Positions 1-11,794 of a stretch of 64,000 nucleotides of DNA are shown one piece after another. The DNA is from Micromonospora kangleipakensis. Its GTDB lineage: Bacteria; Actinomycetota; Actinomycetes; Mycobacteriales; Micromonosporaceae. The stretch spans positions 3,472,001 to 3,536,000 of the forward strand of contig NZ_SHLD01000001.1 of NCBI RefSeq assembly GCF_004217615.1. The letters run 5' to 3'. Made by a program: the position numbers and the translations under genes. Position 1 is the first letter of the stretch. The number at the start of each line of letters is the position of its first letter. The notes under the pieces are model-generated. The model was not told the origin of the DNA. It did not search any database and was given only the letters and a program-made list of their open reading frames with translations.

Positions 1-21
1 CTGGGCCGGCTCGACGACTGA
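1..21 (+). CDS. 3' tail of upstream gene
   Basis: The first 21 bases read LGRLDD followed by TGA, in an open frame that ends 1 nt before the GTG of the next gene. This is the end of a coding sequence starting outside the window. In related actinobacteria the gene upstream of this block is a SteB/MctB-family envelope protein, so that is the likely identity, by synteny only. Confidence 0.45.
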   Translation: MGRLDD

Positions 22-22
22 C

Positions 23-1714
23 GTGAAGAACCCGGCGCCCCTCGCCGCCGCCGGCCGGGTGGCCGGAGCGGCCGCCCTCATCGCCGTACTCACCGTGGTC
101 AGCCGGCTCGCCGGCTTCGGTCGTACCGCCGTCTTCACCTGGTCCCTCGCCCCGACCGACCTCGGCGGCGCGTACGTCGTCGCCAACGCCGTACCGAACT
201 TCATCTTCGAGATCGTGGCCGGCGGGGCGCTGGCCAGTCTCGTCGTACCGCTGCTGGCCGCGGCCGTCGACGCCGGCGACCGTCGGGCGGTCACCGCGAC
301 CACCGGCGCCCTGCTGACCTGGACCCTCAGCCTGCTGATCCCGCTGGCGGTGCTGGTGGCGTTGTTCGCCGATCCGCTGGTCGGCCTGCTCGGCGACGGG
401 CTCAGCCTCGCCCAGCAGCAGTCCGGTGCCGGGATGCTGCGGGTCTTCGCCCCGCAGCTGCCGCTCTACGGCGTCGGCATCGTGCTCACCGGGGTGCTCC
501 AGGCGCACCGGCGGTTCGCCTGGCCGGTGCTCGCGCCGCTGCTGTCCAGCGTCACCGTCATCGCGGTCTACCTGGGCTTCACCGCGGCCGAGGGGCGGCT
601 GGCGACCGTCGGCGGCGTCAGCCGCGGCGGCGAGCTGCTGCTCTCCGGTGGCACCACGCTCGGCGTGGTGGTGCTCTCCCTGTCGCTGCTGATCCCGCTG
701 CGCCGGCTCGGCCTCCGGCCGCGGGCGGGCTTCCGCTTCCCCGCCGACGCACGCGCCCGGGTCGGCCCGCTCGCGGTCGCTGGCGTGGTGACCGTCACCG
801 CCCAGCAGATCGCCCTGATCGTGAGCCTCAACCAGGTCGGCTACGGCCGGGCATCCGACCCCGGCGTCTACAACCTGGCGCAGACCATCTACTTCCTGCC
901 GTGGGCGGTGCTGGCCGTGCCGCTGGCGGTCGCCGCGTACCCCACCCTCGCGGCCGCCCGCGCGGCCGGTGACGAGCGGACCTACCGGGAGACCCTCGCC
1001 CCGGCGGTCCGCGGGGTGGTCCTGTTCAGCCTGCTGGGCGCCGCCGCGCTGGTCGGCACGGCGGTGCCGGTGGGGCACTTCTTCTTCGACCCACCGGTCG
1101 CCGGTGCGGCGGCGGCGGGCATCGCCGGGTTCGCGCCCGGCCTGCTCGGCTACGGCCTCTTCGCCGTGCTCACCCGGGCCCTCTACGCCCGCGGCGAGAC
1201 CCGGGCGGCGACCGTCGCCACCGCGGTGGGCTGGCTGACCGTGCCGGCCCTGGCGCTGCTCCTCGGGCGCCTGCTGCCCCTCGCCGACCGGGTCCTGGCC
1301 GTCACCCTGGCCACCTCGGGCGGCATGCTGGTCCTCGGTGGCCTGCTGATCGCCGCGGTGCTCCGCTCGGCCGGCCGCGACGCACTGGCCGGGGTGGGGC
1401 GGGCCGGGGCCGCCGGTCTGCTCGCCGGCGGGGTCGCCGGGCTCGGCGGGGTCGCCACGTCCCGCTGGCTCGCCGGGCTGGGCGACGGGACCCCGACGAC
1501 ATCGGAGGCGCTCGTTCAGGGCATGCTGTCCGGGGTCGTGGTCGGCGCCCTGTTCCTCGCCGTCGCCTGGCTGACGGACGAACGCGACGTGCGGCCGCTG
1601 CTCACCGCCGTGCTGCGCTGGCTGGGCCGGAGACGCCCGCCCACCGCGGCCGGCGGGCAGGAGGACCAGACGCCCCCGGAACGGGGTGGCGGGAAGGAGA
1701 CGGTGTCCCGGTGA
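23..1714 (+). CDS. MurJ/MviN-type lipid-carrier flippase
   Basis: 563-aa integral membrane protein of the MOP exporter superfamily (MurJ/MviN), about 13-14 hydrophobic helices. Family members move lipid-linked precursors, classically lipid II, across the cytoplasmic membrane for wall synthesis. The first helix carries the family-like motif VVSRLAGFGR near residue 28. The last 30 residues are a charged, proline-rich cytoplasmic tail. GTG start 1 nt after the preceding stop, so it is probably co-transcribed. The stop codon lies inside the first copy of a 52-nt repeat. Glycosyltransferase and membrane-protein neighbours fit envelope polymer assembly. Actinobacteria usually have another MurJ near the replication origin, so this may be a paralogue with another lipid-linked substrate. 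Confidence 0.82.
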   Translation: MKNPAPLAAAGRVAGAAALIAVLTVVSRLAGFGRTAVFTWSLAPTDLGGAYVVANAVPNFIFEIVAGGALASLVVPLLAAAVDAGDRRAVTATTGALLTWTLSLLIPLAVLVALFADPLVGLLGDGLSLAQQQSGAGMLRVFAPQLPLYGVGIVLTGVLQAHRRFAWPVLAPLLSSVTVIAVYLGFTAAEGRLATVGGVSRGGELLLSGGTTLGVVVLSLSLLIPLRRLGLRPRAGFRFPADARARVGPLAVAGVVTVTAQQIALIVSLNQVGYGRASDPGVYNLAQTIYFLPWAVLAVPLAVAAYPTLAAARAAGDERTYRETLAPAVRGVVLFSLLGAAALVGTAVPVGHFFFDPPVAGAAAAGIAGFAPGLLGYGLFAVLTRALYARGETRAATVATAVGWLTVPALALLLGRLLPLADRVLAVTLATSGGMLVLGGLLIAAVLRSAGRDALAGVGRAGAAGLLAGGVAGLGGVATSRWLAGLGDGTPTTSEALVQGMLSGVVVGALFLAVAWLTDERDVRPLLTAVLRWLGRRRPPTAAGGQEDQTPPERGGGKETVSR

Positions 1715-1822
1715 GCGCGAGGAGTGAGCCGGGTCTGCGAGCCCCGCAGTCGCGAACGGAAGAGGGTGCCGTGAGCGCGAGGAGTGAGCCGGGTCTGCGA
1801 GCCCCGCAGTCGCGAACGGAAG
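1711..1822 (+). repeat. Two tandem copies of a 52-nt repeat, 60-nt period
   Basis: Positions 1711-1762 and 1771-1822 are identical over 52 nt and are separated by 8 nt. The unit contains the short inverted repeat CTGCG-agccc-CGCAG. The first copy supplies the TGA stop of the flippase gene. The second ends just before the start codon of the glycosyltransferase and provides its GGAAGG ribosome-binding sequence. The unit resembles a short interspersed repeat I recall as common in Micromonospora genomes; this is recollection, not a database match. Confidence 0.85.
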
Positions 1823-1829
1823 GCAGGCA

Positions 1830-2972
1830 ATGACCGACGCCACGTCGGCGCAGCGGTGGCCCGGATCGGTGGCCCTGCTGCTCGCCTCCAGCACGGGCGG
1901 GGTGGGACAGCACGTCCGCTCGATCGCCCGCGGCCTGACCGCCGCCGGCGTCACCGTGCTGGTCTGCGGCCCGGCCGCCACCGAGGAACAGTTCGACTTC
2001 ACCGGCGTCGGTGCCCGCTTCACGCCGGTGGAGATCCCCGCCAGCCCCACGCCCGCCGACGCGCGGGCCGTCGCCGCCCTGCGCCGGGCCCTGGCCGACA
2101 CCCCCGTCCAGGTCGTGCACGCGCACGGGCTGCGGGCCGGCCTGGTCGCCGCCCTCGCCCGCCCGGCCGCCCCGCTGGTGGTCACCTGGCACAACGCGGT
2201 GCTCGCCGGCGGGCTGCGCGGCCGGCTCTCCCGGCTGGCCGAGGGGATCGTCGCGCGCTCCGCCCGGGTGGCGCTGGGCGCCTCCGCCGACCTGGTGGAG
2301 CGGGCCGCCGCGCTGGGCGCGACCGACGCCCGGCTGGCCCCGGTCGCCGCGCCCGCGCTGCCCGCGCCGCGCCGCCGCCGCGCCGCCGTCCGCGCCGAGT
2401 TCGGCGTCGCCCCCGGCCGTCCGCTGATCCTCTCGGTGGGCCGGCTGCACCCCCAGAAGCGGTACGACGTGCTGGTCGACGCCGCCGCCCGGTGGCGTAC
2501 CCGGACCCCGGCGCCGGCCGTGGTCATCGCCGGCAGCGGCCCCGCGTACCTCCAGCTCGCCGCCCGGATCTCGACCGCCCGGGCGCCGGTGACCCTGCTC
2601 GGGCACCGCACCGACGTGGCCGACCTGCTCGCCGGCGCCGACCTGGCGGTGGTGACCAGCGACTGGGAGGCCCGCCAGCTCTTCGCCCAGGAGGCGCTGC
2701 GGGCCGGCGTGCCCCTGGTGGCGACCGCCGTGGGCGGCCTGCCGGAGCTGGTCGGCGACGCCGCGGTGCTGGTCCCGGCCGGCGACGTCGACGCGGTCGA
2801 TGCGGCGGTGCGGGAGCTGCTGGACGACGACGCGCGCCGGACGGAACTGGCGCGCCGCGGCGCCGCCCGGGCGGCGACCTGGCCGACCGAGGCGGACACC
2901 GTTGCCAGCCTGGCCGCCCTCTACGCCGAACTGGCGCCGGCCGGGGCCAATCCGTCGACGGGACGCCGCTGA
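1830..2972 (+). CDS. Family 4 glycosyltransferase
   Basis: 380-aa GT-B fold glycosyltransferase (GT4 type), expected to transfer a sugar from an activated nucleotide donor to a lipid or glycan at the inner membrane face. The N-terminal domain has the glycine-rich acceptor loop SSTGGVGQHVRSIARGL (near residue 19) and VVHAHGLRAG. The C-terminal donor domain has SVGRLHPQKRYDVLVDAA near residue 205, ADLAVVTSDWEARQLFAQEA and GGLPELVGDAA. The usual EGxP donor motif is altered to EARQ. ATG start preceded by GGAAGGCAGG at the end of the repeat. The stop overlaps the next start by 4 nt (ATGA), indicating coupling. Substrate cannot be told from sequence. Confidence 0.85.
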   Translation: MTDATSAQRWPGSVALLLASSTGGVGQHVRSIARGLTAAGVTVLVCGPAATEEQFDFTGVGARFTPVEIPASPTPADARAVAALRRALADTPVQVVHAHGLRAGLVAALARPAAPLVVTWHNAVLAGGLRGRLSRLAEGIVARSARVALGASADLVERAAALGATDARLAPVAAPALPAPRRRRAAVRAEFGVAPGRPLILSVGRLHPQKRYDVLVDAAARWRTRTPAPAVVIAGSGPAYLQLAARISTARAPVTLLGHRTDVADLLAGADLAVVTSDWEARQLFAQEALRAGVPLVATAVGGLPELVGDAAVLVPAGDVDAVDAAVRELLDDDARRTELARRGAARAATWPTEADTVASLAALYAELAPAGANPSTGRR

Positions 2973-5383
2973 TGCTGCGCAGGCTGACCCCGGTCCTGCT
3001 GACCCTGGTCGTGGTGGCGCTCGGCATCACCGCGCTGGCCGCCCGGCCGGACACCGGCCCGCCCGGGCGCCGCGCCGACTTCGTGGTGCTGGCCGGGGTG
3101 GCCGGGCTGCGCTGGGACGACGTGGACCCGCAGACCACCCCGACGCTGTGGCGGATGGCCGAGCAGGGGTCGATCGGCTCGCTGTCGGTACGCTCCGCGC
3201 ACCGGCCCACCTGTCCGGTCGACGGCTGGCTCACCCTCGGCGCGGGCAACTTCGCCGCCTGGAGCGGCAGCCGCCAGCAGGGTGGCTGCCCGCCGACCGG
3301 GGTGACGGTGGAGCAGCCGGACGGCATCGGCGCGAACCTCCCGGACCAGGAGGGCGTCGTCCGGTACAACCAGGACCGGCTCTCCTGGGGTACGACGCCC
3401 GGTGCGCTGTCGGAGTCCGTCCGCTGCTCGGTGGCGGTCGGGCCCGGGGCGGCGGTGGCCGCCGCCCGCCCGTTCGGCCGGGTTGACCGCTACACGCCGG
3501 TCCTCCCCACCGACCCGGCCAAGCTGCTGGGCTCCTGCGTACTGAGCATCGTCGACCTGGGCAGCGTCGACGGCGAGGACCGGGCGTCCCGGGCGGCGCA
3601 GGCCCGGCAGGCGGACGCCCAGCTGGCCCGGGTGCTCGCCGCCCGCCCGCCCCGCTCGCTGGTGGTCGTCGCCGGCGTCTCCGACACCGACCAGCCGTCC
3701 CGGCTGCACGTCGCCGTCGCCGACGGCCCGGGCTGGGAGAAGGGCTGGCTGACCTCCCCGAGCACCGCCCGGGAGGGGTACCTCCAGCTCGTGGACCTGG
3801 CGCCGACCGCCCTGGCGGCGCTCGGCCGGCCCATGCCGGAACGGCTCTTCCTCGGCCGTCCCGCCGTCTCGGTCGGCGGCCGACCGGCGGACCTGCGGGC
3901 CGCCATCGACCAACCGGCCGACGCCGACCGCGAGGCCGCCGCCCAGCGCCGGGTGGCCGGATGGTTCTTCACGCTGCTCGCCGTCGCCCAGGTGGCGCTC
4001 GCGGTCGCGGTGCTGCCGCTGCTGCGCCGGGCCCGCCGGTACGCCGGCCCGCACGGACCCGAGCCCGTCTCCCGGCGGGTGGTCGCCGCGGTGGAGCTGC
4101 TGCTGGTCGCCGCCGCCCTGGCGGTGCCGGCCGCCCTCCTCGCCGACGCGGCCCCGTGGTGGCGGGGCCAGCACGCCGGCTGGTGGTTCGGCGTGGTGAC
4201 CGCCCTGCTGATCGTGGGCGGGACGGCCGCGGTCCGGTTCACTCCCGGCCACGACCGCACCCTCGGCCCGCTCGGCGCGGTCGCCGGCCTGGCCACCCTG
4301 GTGGTCGGGGTGGACGTGCTCACCGGGTCACGGCTGCAGCTCAACGGCGTGGTCGGCTACTCCGCGCTCGAAGGCGGCCGGTACGCCGGGCTCGGCACCG
4401 TCGGCCTGGGCGTCTTCATCGCCGGTTCGCTGCTGAGCGCGGGCTGGCTGGCCCAGCGGGTCCGCCGCGCCTGGCGGCCGATGGTGATGGTGGCCGTCGG
4501 CGGCGCCGCCGTGGTCGTCGTCGGCAGCCCCTACCTGGGGGCGGACTCGATCGGCGCGATCGCGCTGACCGCCGGGGTGAGCGTCGCCGCGGCGATCAGC
4601 ACCGGCGGCTGGCTGACCGTGAGCCGGCTCGCCTGGGCCACCATGGCGGGGCTGGCGGTCACCATCGGCTTCGCCGTGGTGGACGTGCGCCGCCCGGCGA
4701 CGGAGCGGGGCAGCCTCGGTCGGTTCCTTGCCGCGCTCGGCGACGGCACCGGCGGTCTCACCGTGCACCGCTCGAGCACCGCGAACGTGGAGACCCTGGT
4801 CAACAGCCCGCTCACCGTCCTGGCACTGGCCGGCGCGGCGCTGGTCTGGTTGGCGCTGCTGCAACCCTGGGGCGGCCTGATGCGGCTGTTCGGCATCTAC
4901 CCGGCGATCCGGGCGGCGATGGCGGGCACCGCCGTGGCCGCGGGCATCGGCGGGGTGCTCGGCGGCTCGGCGCTGGACGTGGCCGGGGCGGCGGGCGCGC
5001 TGGTGGTGCCGATGGCCGCGCTGGCCGCGCTGCGGGTGCTGGACCACTCCACCGACCGAACGCAGCCCGGCGCGGGGCGACCCCGCGACGAGGGGCCCGG
5101 TGGCACGGCGGGTGGCCCCACCGGCGGCGGGGACCGTCCCGGGGGAGGTCGCGCGTCGGGGGAGGGGCGGACCGTCGACGCCGGAGTCTCCAGCCGACCG
5201 GCCGAGCCGACGGATCGCCCCGCCGGGCCGGGCCGGGGCGCCGACCCCACGGAGGGCGCCGGGCCGACGCCGGACGCGGGGGACACCGCGGGACACGGCG
5301 GCACCGGCCCGGCCGGCCCGCCCGGACCGGTGCGGGTGCCCGCCCAGCCCGGTCCGGCATCGACCGAGGCCGCCACCGGCTGA
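2972..5383 (+). CDS. 803-aa membrane protein with exported N-terminal domain
   Basis: A signal-anchor helix (residues 5-22) is followed by an extracytoplasmic region of about 300 residues. That region has an alkaline-phosphatase-superfamily flavour: DFVVLAGVAGLRWDDV, then TPTLWRMAEQGSIG and SLVVVAGVSDTDQPS, resembling the metal-site layout of sulfatase-like folds. About 10 membrane helices follow (residues 330-690), then a long Gly/Pro/Asp-rich disordered tail (residues 695-803). It is coupled to the glycosyltransferase by an ATGA overlap. Comparable large membrane proteins occur between SteB-like and pyrG genes in actinobacteria. Catalytic function is inferred weakly; several metal ligands of true phosphatases are not obvious. 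A very long open frame starts further upstream (1784), but the ATG at 2972 fits the operon. Confidence 0.7.
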   Translation: MLRRLTPVLLTLVVVALGITALAARPDTGPPGRRADFVVLAGVAGLRWDDVDPQTTPTLWRMAEQGSIGSLSVRSAHRPTCPVDGWLTLGAGNFAAWSGSRQQGGCPPTGVTVEQPDGIGANLPDQEGVVRYNQDRLSWGTTPGALSESVRCSVAVGPGAAVAAARPFGRVDRYTPVLPTDPAKLLGSCVLSIVDLGSVDGEDRASRAAQARQADAQLARVLAARPPRSLVVVAGVSDTDQPSRLHVAVADGPGWEKGWLTSPSTAREGYLQLVDLAPTALAALGRPMPERLFLGRPAVSVGGRPADLRAAIDQPADADREAAAQRRVAGWFFTLLAVAQVALAVAVLPLLRRARRYAGPHGPEPVSRRVVAAVELLLVAAALAVPAALLADAAPWWRGQHAGWWFGVVTALLIVGGTAAVRFTPGHDRTLGPLGAVAGLATLVVGVDVLTGSRLQLNGVVGYSALEGGRYAGLGTVGLGVFIAGSLLSAGWLAQRVRRAWRPMVMVAVGGAAVVVVGSPYLGADSIGAIALTAGVSVAAAISTGGWLTVSRLAWATMAGLAVTIGFAVVDVRRPATERGSLGRFLAALGDGTGGLTVHRSSTANVETLVNSPLTVLALAGAALVWLALLQPWGGLMRLFGIYPAIRAAMAGTAVAAGIGGVLGGSALDVAGAAGALVVPMAALAALRVLDHSTDRTQPGAGRPRDEGPGGTAGGPTGGGDRPGGGRASGEGRTVDAGVSSRPAEPTDRPAGPGRGADPTEGAGPTPDAGDTAGHGGTGPAGPPGPVRVPAQPGPASTEAATG

Positions 5384-5485
5384 CCCCGACTGGGCCCGAC
5401 GTGCGCCGACGGCGGGTGCGACGCCTGCTCGGGCCGGGAGAGGTGTTACCGTGGAATCCCGTGGATCGCGTGATCACTTGGCTGA

Positions 5486-7896
<2,411 letters not shown>

Positions 7897-7910
7897 CCCG
7901 CGGGTACGAC

Positions 7911-7945
7911 GAAGGGGCCGCGCGATCGGATCGCGCGGCCCCTTC
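7911..7945. terminator. Bidirectional terminator between convergent genes
   Basis: A perfect 16-bp inverted repeat (7911-7926 with 7930-7945, loop CGG), GC-rich with AAGG/CCTT flanks, sits between the converging NUDIX and TM2 genes. It is suited to end transcription from both sides. Confidence 0.85.
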
Positions 7946-7956
7946 CATGTCGCCGA

Positions 7957-8214
7957 TCAGTCGCGCAGCGGACGGCCCTGGCCGTCGACACCGCCGTTGA
8001 CGAGGATCAGGATCCCGTCGATGAGGCCCCAGATGCTGCCGAGGCCGCACGTCACGACGCTCACCACGAGCTGGAGCACGCCGGTCTTGGTGTCGCCCAT
8101 GTAGAACCGGCCGGCGCCGAAGAAGCCGAGCACGATGCCGAGCACGCCCGCGACGACCTTGCTCTTGTCGGAAACGCCCTGGGGGTACCCGGGCTGGTAA
8201 GGAGGAGTGGTCAT
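7957..8214 (-). CDS. TM2 domain membrane protein
   Basis: 85-aa protein. A short Pro/Tyr-rich N-terminus (TTPPYQPGYPQG) is followed by a TM2 domain of two transmembrane helices with the family pattern GFFGAGRFYMGDTKTGVLQL near residues 30-49 and GLGSIWGLIDGILILVNG. TM2 proteins are small membrane proteins of unknown biochemical role. The ATG is preceded by GGAGG on the minus strand. It is convergent with the NUDIX gene and divergent from ald. Confidence 0.88.
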   Translation of the reverse strand: MTTPPYQPGYPQGVSDKSKVVAGVLGIVLGFFGAGRFYMGDTKTGVLQLVVSVVTCGLGSIWGLIDGILILVNGGVDGQGRPLRD

Positions 8215-8503
8215 GAGCGGACACCTTAGTGATCGCCGGCGATCCTGTCCGCACCGCCGCGCCGCCGGTGGGACGATGAGCGCGAACATTGTCCTGACGG
8301 CTGAGGTGGTCTCCACCGCCGGCCCGGTCGACGCCTGACACTTCGTCAGGACGACCGCGCACCGGATGTCACTGTGCTGGCTCCCGGGGCGGGCCGGCGC
8401 GCCTAGACTGCCGCCGGCGGGACCGGTGGACCGCGCCGGCAATGGGGCCGTCGCGGCGCCGAGCAGTCGGGGGTGGGCAGCCCCGAAGAGAGGTGTCTGC
8501 ATC

Positions 8504-9619
8504 GTGAAGGTCGGAATCCCACGCGAGGTCAAGAACCACGAGTACCGCGTGGCGATCACGCCCGCGGGCGTCAACGAGTTCACCCGCCACGGTCACGAGG
8601 TCTTCGTCGAGTCCGGCGCCGGGGTCGGCTCGAGCATCAGCGACGACGAGTTCGCCGCCGCCGGCGCCAAGATCCTCGCCACCGCCGACGAGGTGTGGGA
8701 CGCCGCCGAGCTGGTGCTCAAGGTCAAGGAGCCGGTCGCCGAGGAGTACCACCGGATGCGCGAGGGGCAGGTGCTCTTCACCTACCTGCACCTGGCCGCC
8801 TCCAAGGAGTGCACCGACGCGCTGATCGACCGCAAGGTCACCGGCATCGCGTACGAGACGGTCGAGCTGCCCGACCGCTCGTTGCCGCTGCTCGCCCCGA
8901 TGTCCGAGGTGGCCGGCCGGCTCGCCCCGCAGGTGGGCGCCTTCTACATGATGCGCACCGGCGGCGGGCGCGGAGTGCTGCCGGGCGGCGTCTCCGGCGT
9001 GTACGCGGCCAAGACCGTGGTCATCGGCGCCGGCGTCTCCGGCATGAACGCCGCCGCGATCGCGCTGGGCCTGCAGTCCGAGGTGCTGCTGCTGGACAAG
9101 AACGTGGCCCGGCTGCGCCAGGCCGACGCGATCTACCGGGGCCACCTGCAGACGGTCGCCTCCAACGCGTACGAGATCGAGCGGGCCGTGGTCGACGCGG
9201 ACCTGGTCATCGGCGCGGTGCTGGTGCCGGGCGCGAAGGCGCCGAAGCTCATCTCCAACGAGCTGGTCTCCCGGATGAAGCCGGGCAGCGTGCTCGTCGA
9301 CATCGCCATCGACCAGGGCGGCTGCTTCGAGGACTCGCGTCCCACCACGCACGCCGACCCGGTCTACAAGGTGCACGAGTCGATCTTCTACTGCGTGGCG
9401 AACATGCCCGGCGCGGTGCCGAACACCAGCACCCACGCGCTGACCAACGTCACCCTGCCGTACGCCCTGGAGCTGGCCAACCACGGCTGGCGCGAGGCGC
9501 TGCGCCGCGACGCGGCCCTCGCCCTGGGCCTGAACACCCACGAGGGCCAGGTCGTCTACGGCCCGGTCGCCGAGGCGCACGGCATGGCCACCCTGCCGCT
9601 GGCGGACGTGCTGGCCTGA
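8504..9619 (+). CDS. ald: Alanine dehydrogenase
   Basis: 371 aa, the standard length for L-alanine dehydrogenase, which interconverts alanine and pyruvate/ammonia with NAD(H). The N-terminus [20 protein letters not shown] is diagnostic. Catalytic Lys75 (LKVKEP) and His96 (TYLHLA) fall at the expected positions. The Rossmann motif is [10 protein letters not shown] (near residue 175), and DIAIDQGG precedes the substrate loop. GTG start with AGAGAGG upstream; longer in-frame starts would add sequence absent from the family. In M. tuberculosis ald is elsewhere, so its place between the NUDIX and xerD genes is a lineage-specific arrangement. Confidence 0.97.
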   Translation: MKVGIPREVKNHEYRVAITPAGVNEFTRHGHEVFVESGAGVGSSISDDEFAAAGAKILATADEVWDAAELVLKVKEPVAEEYHRMREGQVLFTYLHLAASKECTDALIDRKVTGIAYETVELPDRSLPLLAPMSEVAGRLAPQVGAFYMMRTGGGRGVLPGGVSGVYAAKTVVIGAGVSGMNAAAIALGLQSEVLLLDKNVARLRQADAIYRGHLQTVASNAYEIERAVVDADLVIGAVLVPGAKAPKLISNELVSRMKPGSVLVDIAIDQGGCFEDSRPTTHADPVYKVHESIFYCVANMPGAVPNTSTHALTNVTLPYALELANHGWREALRRDAALALGLNTHEGQVVYGPVAEAHGMATLPLADVLA

Positions 9620-9663
9620 GGGGCGACGGGCTGACCGGAACACCGGCCGGGGCCGGCGCGGGC

Positions 9664-10623
9664 GTGGAGCCCGCGCCGGCCCTGCGCCGTGCCGTCCGCG
9701 GGTACCTCGACCACCTCACCGTCGAGCGCGGACTCTCCGCGAACACGCTCTCGTCGTACCGCCGGGACCTGGACCGCTACCTCACCACCCTCGCCGCGGC
9801 CGGGGTGACCGACCTGGCCGCCGTCGGCGCGGCCCAGGTCGAGGCCCACCTGGCCCGGCTGCGCGCCGGCGACGACGACCACCCGCCGCTGGCGGTGTCG
9901 TCGGCGGCCCGGGCGGCCAGCGCGGTGCGCGGCCTGCACCGCTTCGCGCTGCGGGAGGGGTTGGCCGGCGCTGACCCCAGCCGCGACGTCCGCCCGCCGA
10001 CACCGCCGCGCCGGCTGCCCCGGGCGCTGCCGGTCGACGACGTGGTCCGGCTGCTGGAGACCGCCGGCGCGGTCACCGCCACCGGCGACCAGGCGCCCCT
10101 CGCGCTGCGCGACCGGGCGCTGCTGGAGTTCCTGTACGGCACCGGGGCGCGCATCTCCGAGGCCGTCGGCCTCGCCGTGGACGACCTGGACACCGATGAG
10201 GGTGCGGTGGTGCTGCGCGGCAAGGGCGGCCGGACCCGACTCGTGCCGATCGGCGGGTACGCGGTCGAGGCGCTGCGCGCCTGGCTGGTCCGGGGCCGCC
10301 CGCCGCTGGTGGCCGCCGGCCGGGGCACCCCGGCGGTCTTCGTCAACGCCCGCGGCGGCGCGCTCTCCCGGCAGGGCGCCTGGACCATCCTGCGCCGCGC
10401 CGCCGAGCGGGCCGGCCTGCCGGTGCACGGGCCCGGCGCGGTCTCCCCGCACACCCTGCGCCACTCGTACGCCACCCACCTGCTCGACGGGGGCGCCGAC
10501 GTGCGGGTGGTGCAGGAACTGCTCGGCCACGCCTCGGTGACCACCACCCAGGTGTACACGTTGGTCACCGTGGAGCGGCTGCGCGAGGTGTACGCCACCG
10601 CGCACCCGCGCGCCCGCGGGTGA
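9664..10623 (+). CDS. xerD: Site-specific tyrosine recombinase XerD
   Basis: About 319-aa tyrosine recombinase that resolves chromosome dimers at dif with XerC. The N-terminal core-binding domain ([19 protein letters not shown]) is followed by the catalytic domain: Arg in [28 protein letters not shown] (HxxR) and [15 protein letters not shown] containing the nucleophilic Tyr. The start is uncertain. GTG at 9664 is in frame and close to the first conserved residues. A CTG at 9631 has a better GAGGGG sequence upstream. It follows ald closely and belongs to the conserved xerD-soj-scpAB cluster. Confidence 0.9.
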   Translation: MEPAPALRRAVRGYLDHLTVERGLSANTLSSYRRDLDRYLTTLAAAGVTDLAAVGAAQVEAHLARLRAGDDDHPPLAVSSAARAASAVRGLHRFALREGLAGADPSRDVRPPTPPRRLPRALPVDDVVRLLETAGAVTATGDQAPLALRDRALLEFLYGTGARISEAVGLAVDDLDTDEGAVVLRGKGGRTRLVPIGGYAVEALRAWLVRGRPPLVAAGRGTPAVFVNARGGALSRQGAWTILRRAAERAGLPVHGPGAVSPHTLRHSYATHLLDGGADVRVVQELLGHASVTTTQVYTLVTVERLREVYATAHPRARG

Positions 10624-10816
10624 GCCGGCCTCGACCGTCCTGACCGGCCGGTGCGTCCGACACGCCGACCGGGTACCGAACGCGCTGCTGGTGCGTGGCG
10701 TACAGTCGGCATCGGCGCGGACCTCCTGGGGCGACGAACCGGGGTGCGCAGCGGCGCCGCGAAGGACGTCGGACGGCTCCGACGCCGGGTGGTCGTCGGG
10801 AGGGGGCAACGAGGAC

Positions 10817-11740
10817 ATGGCTGGCAACGGTGACCGTGCCGACGCCTGGACGTCGGAGCTCCGCGAGCAGCAGGCGTCGCTCGGCGCGGACCTGGGTCCG
10901 GCCGACCCGGCCGCGTACACGATGCGCAAGCCGATCCCGGAGCCCATGCCGACCGACCGGCACGGCCCGGCGCGGATCATCGCGATGGCCAACCAGAAGG
11001 GCGGCGTCGGGAAGACCACGACGACCATCAACCTGGGCGCCGCGCTCGCCGAGTACGGCCGCAAGGTGCTGCTGGTCGACTTCGACCCGCAGGGCGCCCT
11101 CTCGGTCGGGCTGGGGGTAAACCCGCACAACCTCGACCTGTCGGTCTACAACCTGCTCATGCAGGACGACGTCACCGCCGAGGACGTCCTGATCAAGACC
11201 GACGTGGCGGGCCTGCACCTGCTGCCCGCCAACATCGACCTCTCCGCCGCCGAGATCCAGCTGGTCAACGAGGTCGCCCGCGAGATGGCGCTGGCGCGCG
11301 TGCTGCGCACCGTCCGCAAGGAGTACGACTTCATCCTGATCGACTGCCAGCCCTCGCTGGGCCTGCTGGCGATCAACGCGCTGACCGTCGCGCACGGCGT
11401 GCTCATCCCGCTGGAATGCGAGTTCTTCAGCCTGCGGGGCGTGGCGCTGCTGCTGGACACCATCGACAAGGTCCGCGAGCGGCTCAACTTCGACCTGGAG
11501 CTCGAGGGCATCCTCGCCACCATGTACGACAGCCGCACCACGCACTGCCGCCAGGTGCTCCAGCGGGTGGTGGAGGCCTTCGGCGACAAGGTCTACCAGA
11601 CGGTGATCACCAAGACCGTCAAGTTCCCCGAGTCGACCGTCGCCGGCGCCCCGATCACCACGCTCGACCCGGCCTCCTCCGGCGCGCGCAACTACCGGCA
11701 GCTGGCCCGTGAGGTGATCGCCGCCCAGGCGGACCGGTAG
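10817..11740 (+). CDS. ParA/Soj-family ATPase
   Basis: 307-aa deviant Walker ATPase: ANQKGGVGKTTTTINLG (near residue 57), VLLVDFDPQGALSVGLG and FILIDCQPSLGLLAINAL. A 45-residue N-terminal extension precedes the ATPase fold. ParA proteins move cargo or chromosome regions over the nucleoid. This copy, as at Rv1708 in M. tuberculosis, sits directly upstream of scpA/scpB and has no ParB partner, so a role beside SMC-ScpAB in chromosome organisation is likely. The true origin-proximal parAB is elsewhere. ATG at 10817 with purine-rich AGGGGG/GAGG upstream. Confidence 0.88.
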   Translation: MAGNGDRADAWTSELREQQASLGADLGPADPAAYTMRKPIPEPMPTDRHGPARIIAMANQKGGVGKTTTTINLGAALAEYGRKVLLVDFDPQGALSVGLGVNPHNLDLSVYNLLMQDDVTAEDVLIKTDVAGLHLLPANIDLSAAEIQLVNEVAREMALARVLRTVRKEYDFILIDCQPSLGLLAINALTVAHGVLIPLECEFFSLRGVALLLDTIDKVRERLNFDLELEGILATMYDSRTTHCRQVLQRVVEAFGDKVYQTVITKTVKFPESTVAGAPITTLDPASSGARNYRQLAREVIAAQADR

Positions 11741-11794
11741 TCCGGGGGTGCACCAGGTCACCGGCTCGTCCGGCCCGTCCACTACGGTCGTCGG

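Noticed and set aside
1784..2971. In-frame upstream extension of the 803-aa membrane protein across the glycosyltransferase gene
   Set aside because: The extension is an Arg/Gly-rich shadow of the glycosyltransferase in another frame; ATG at 2972 has the normal 4-nt operon overlap and starts a signal anchor.
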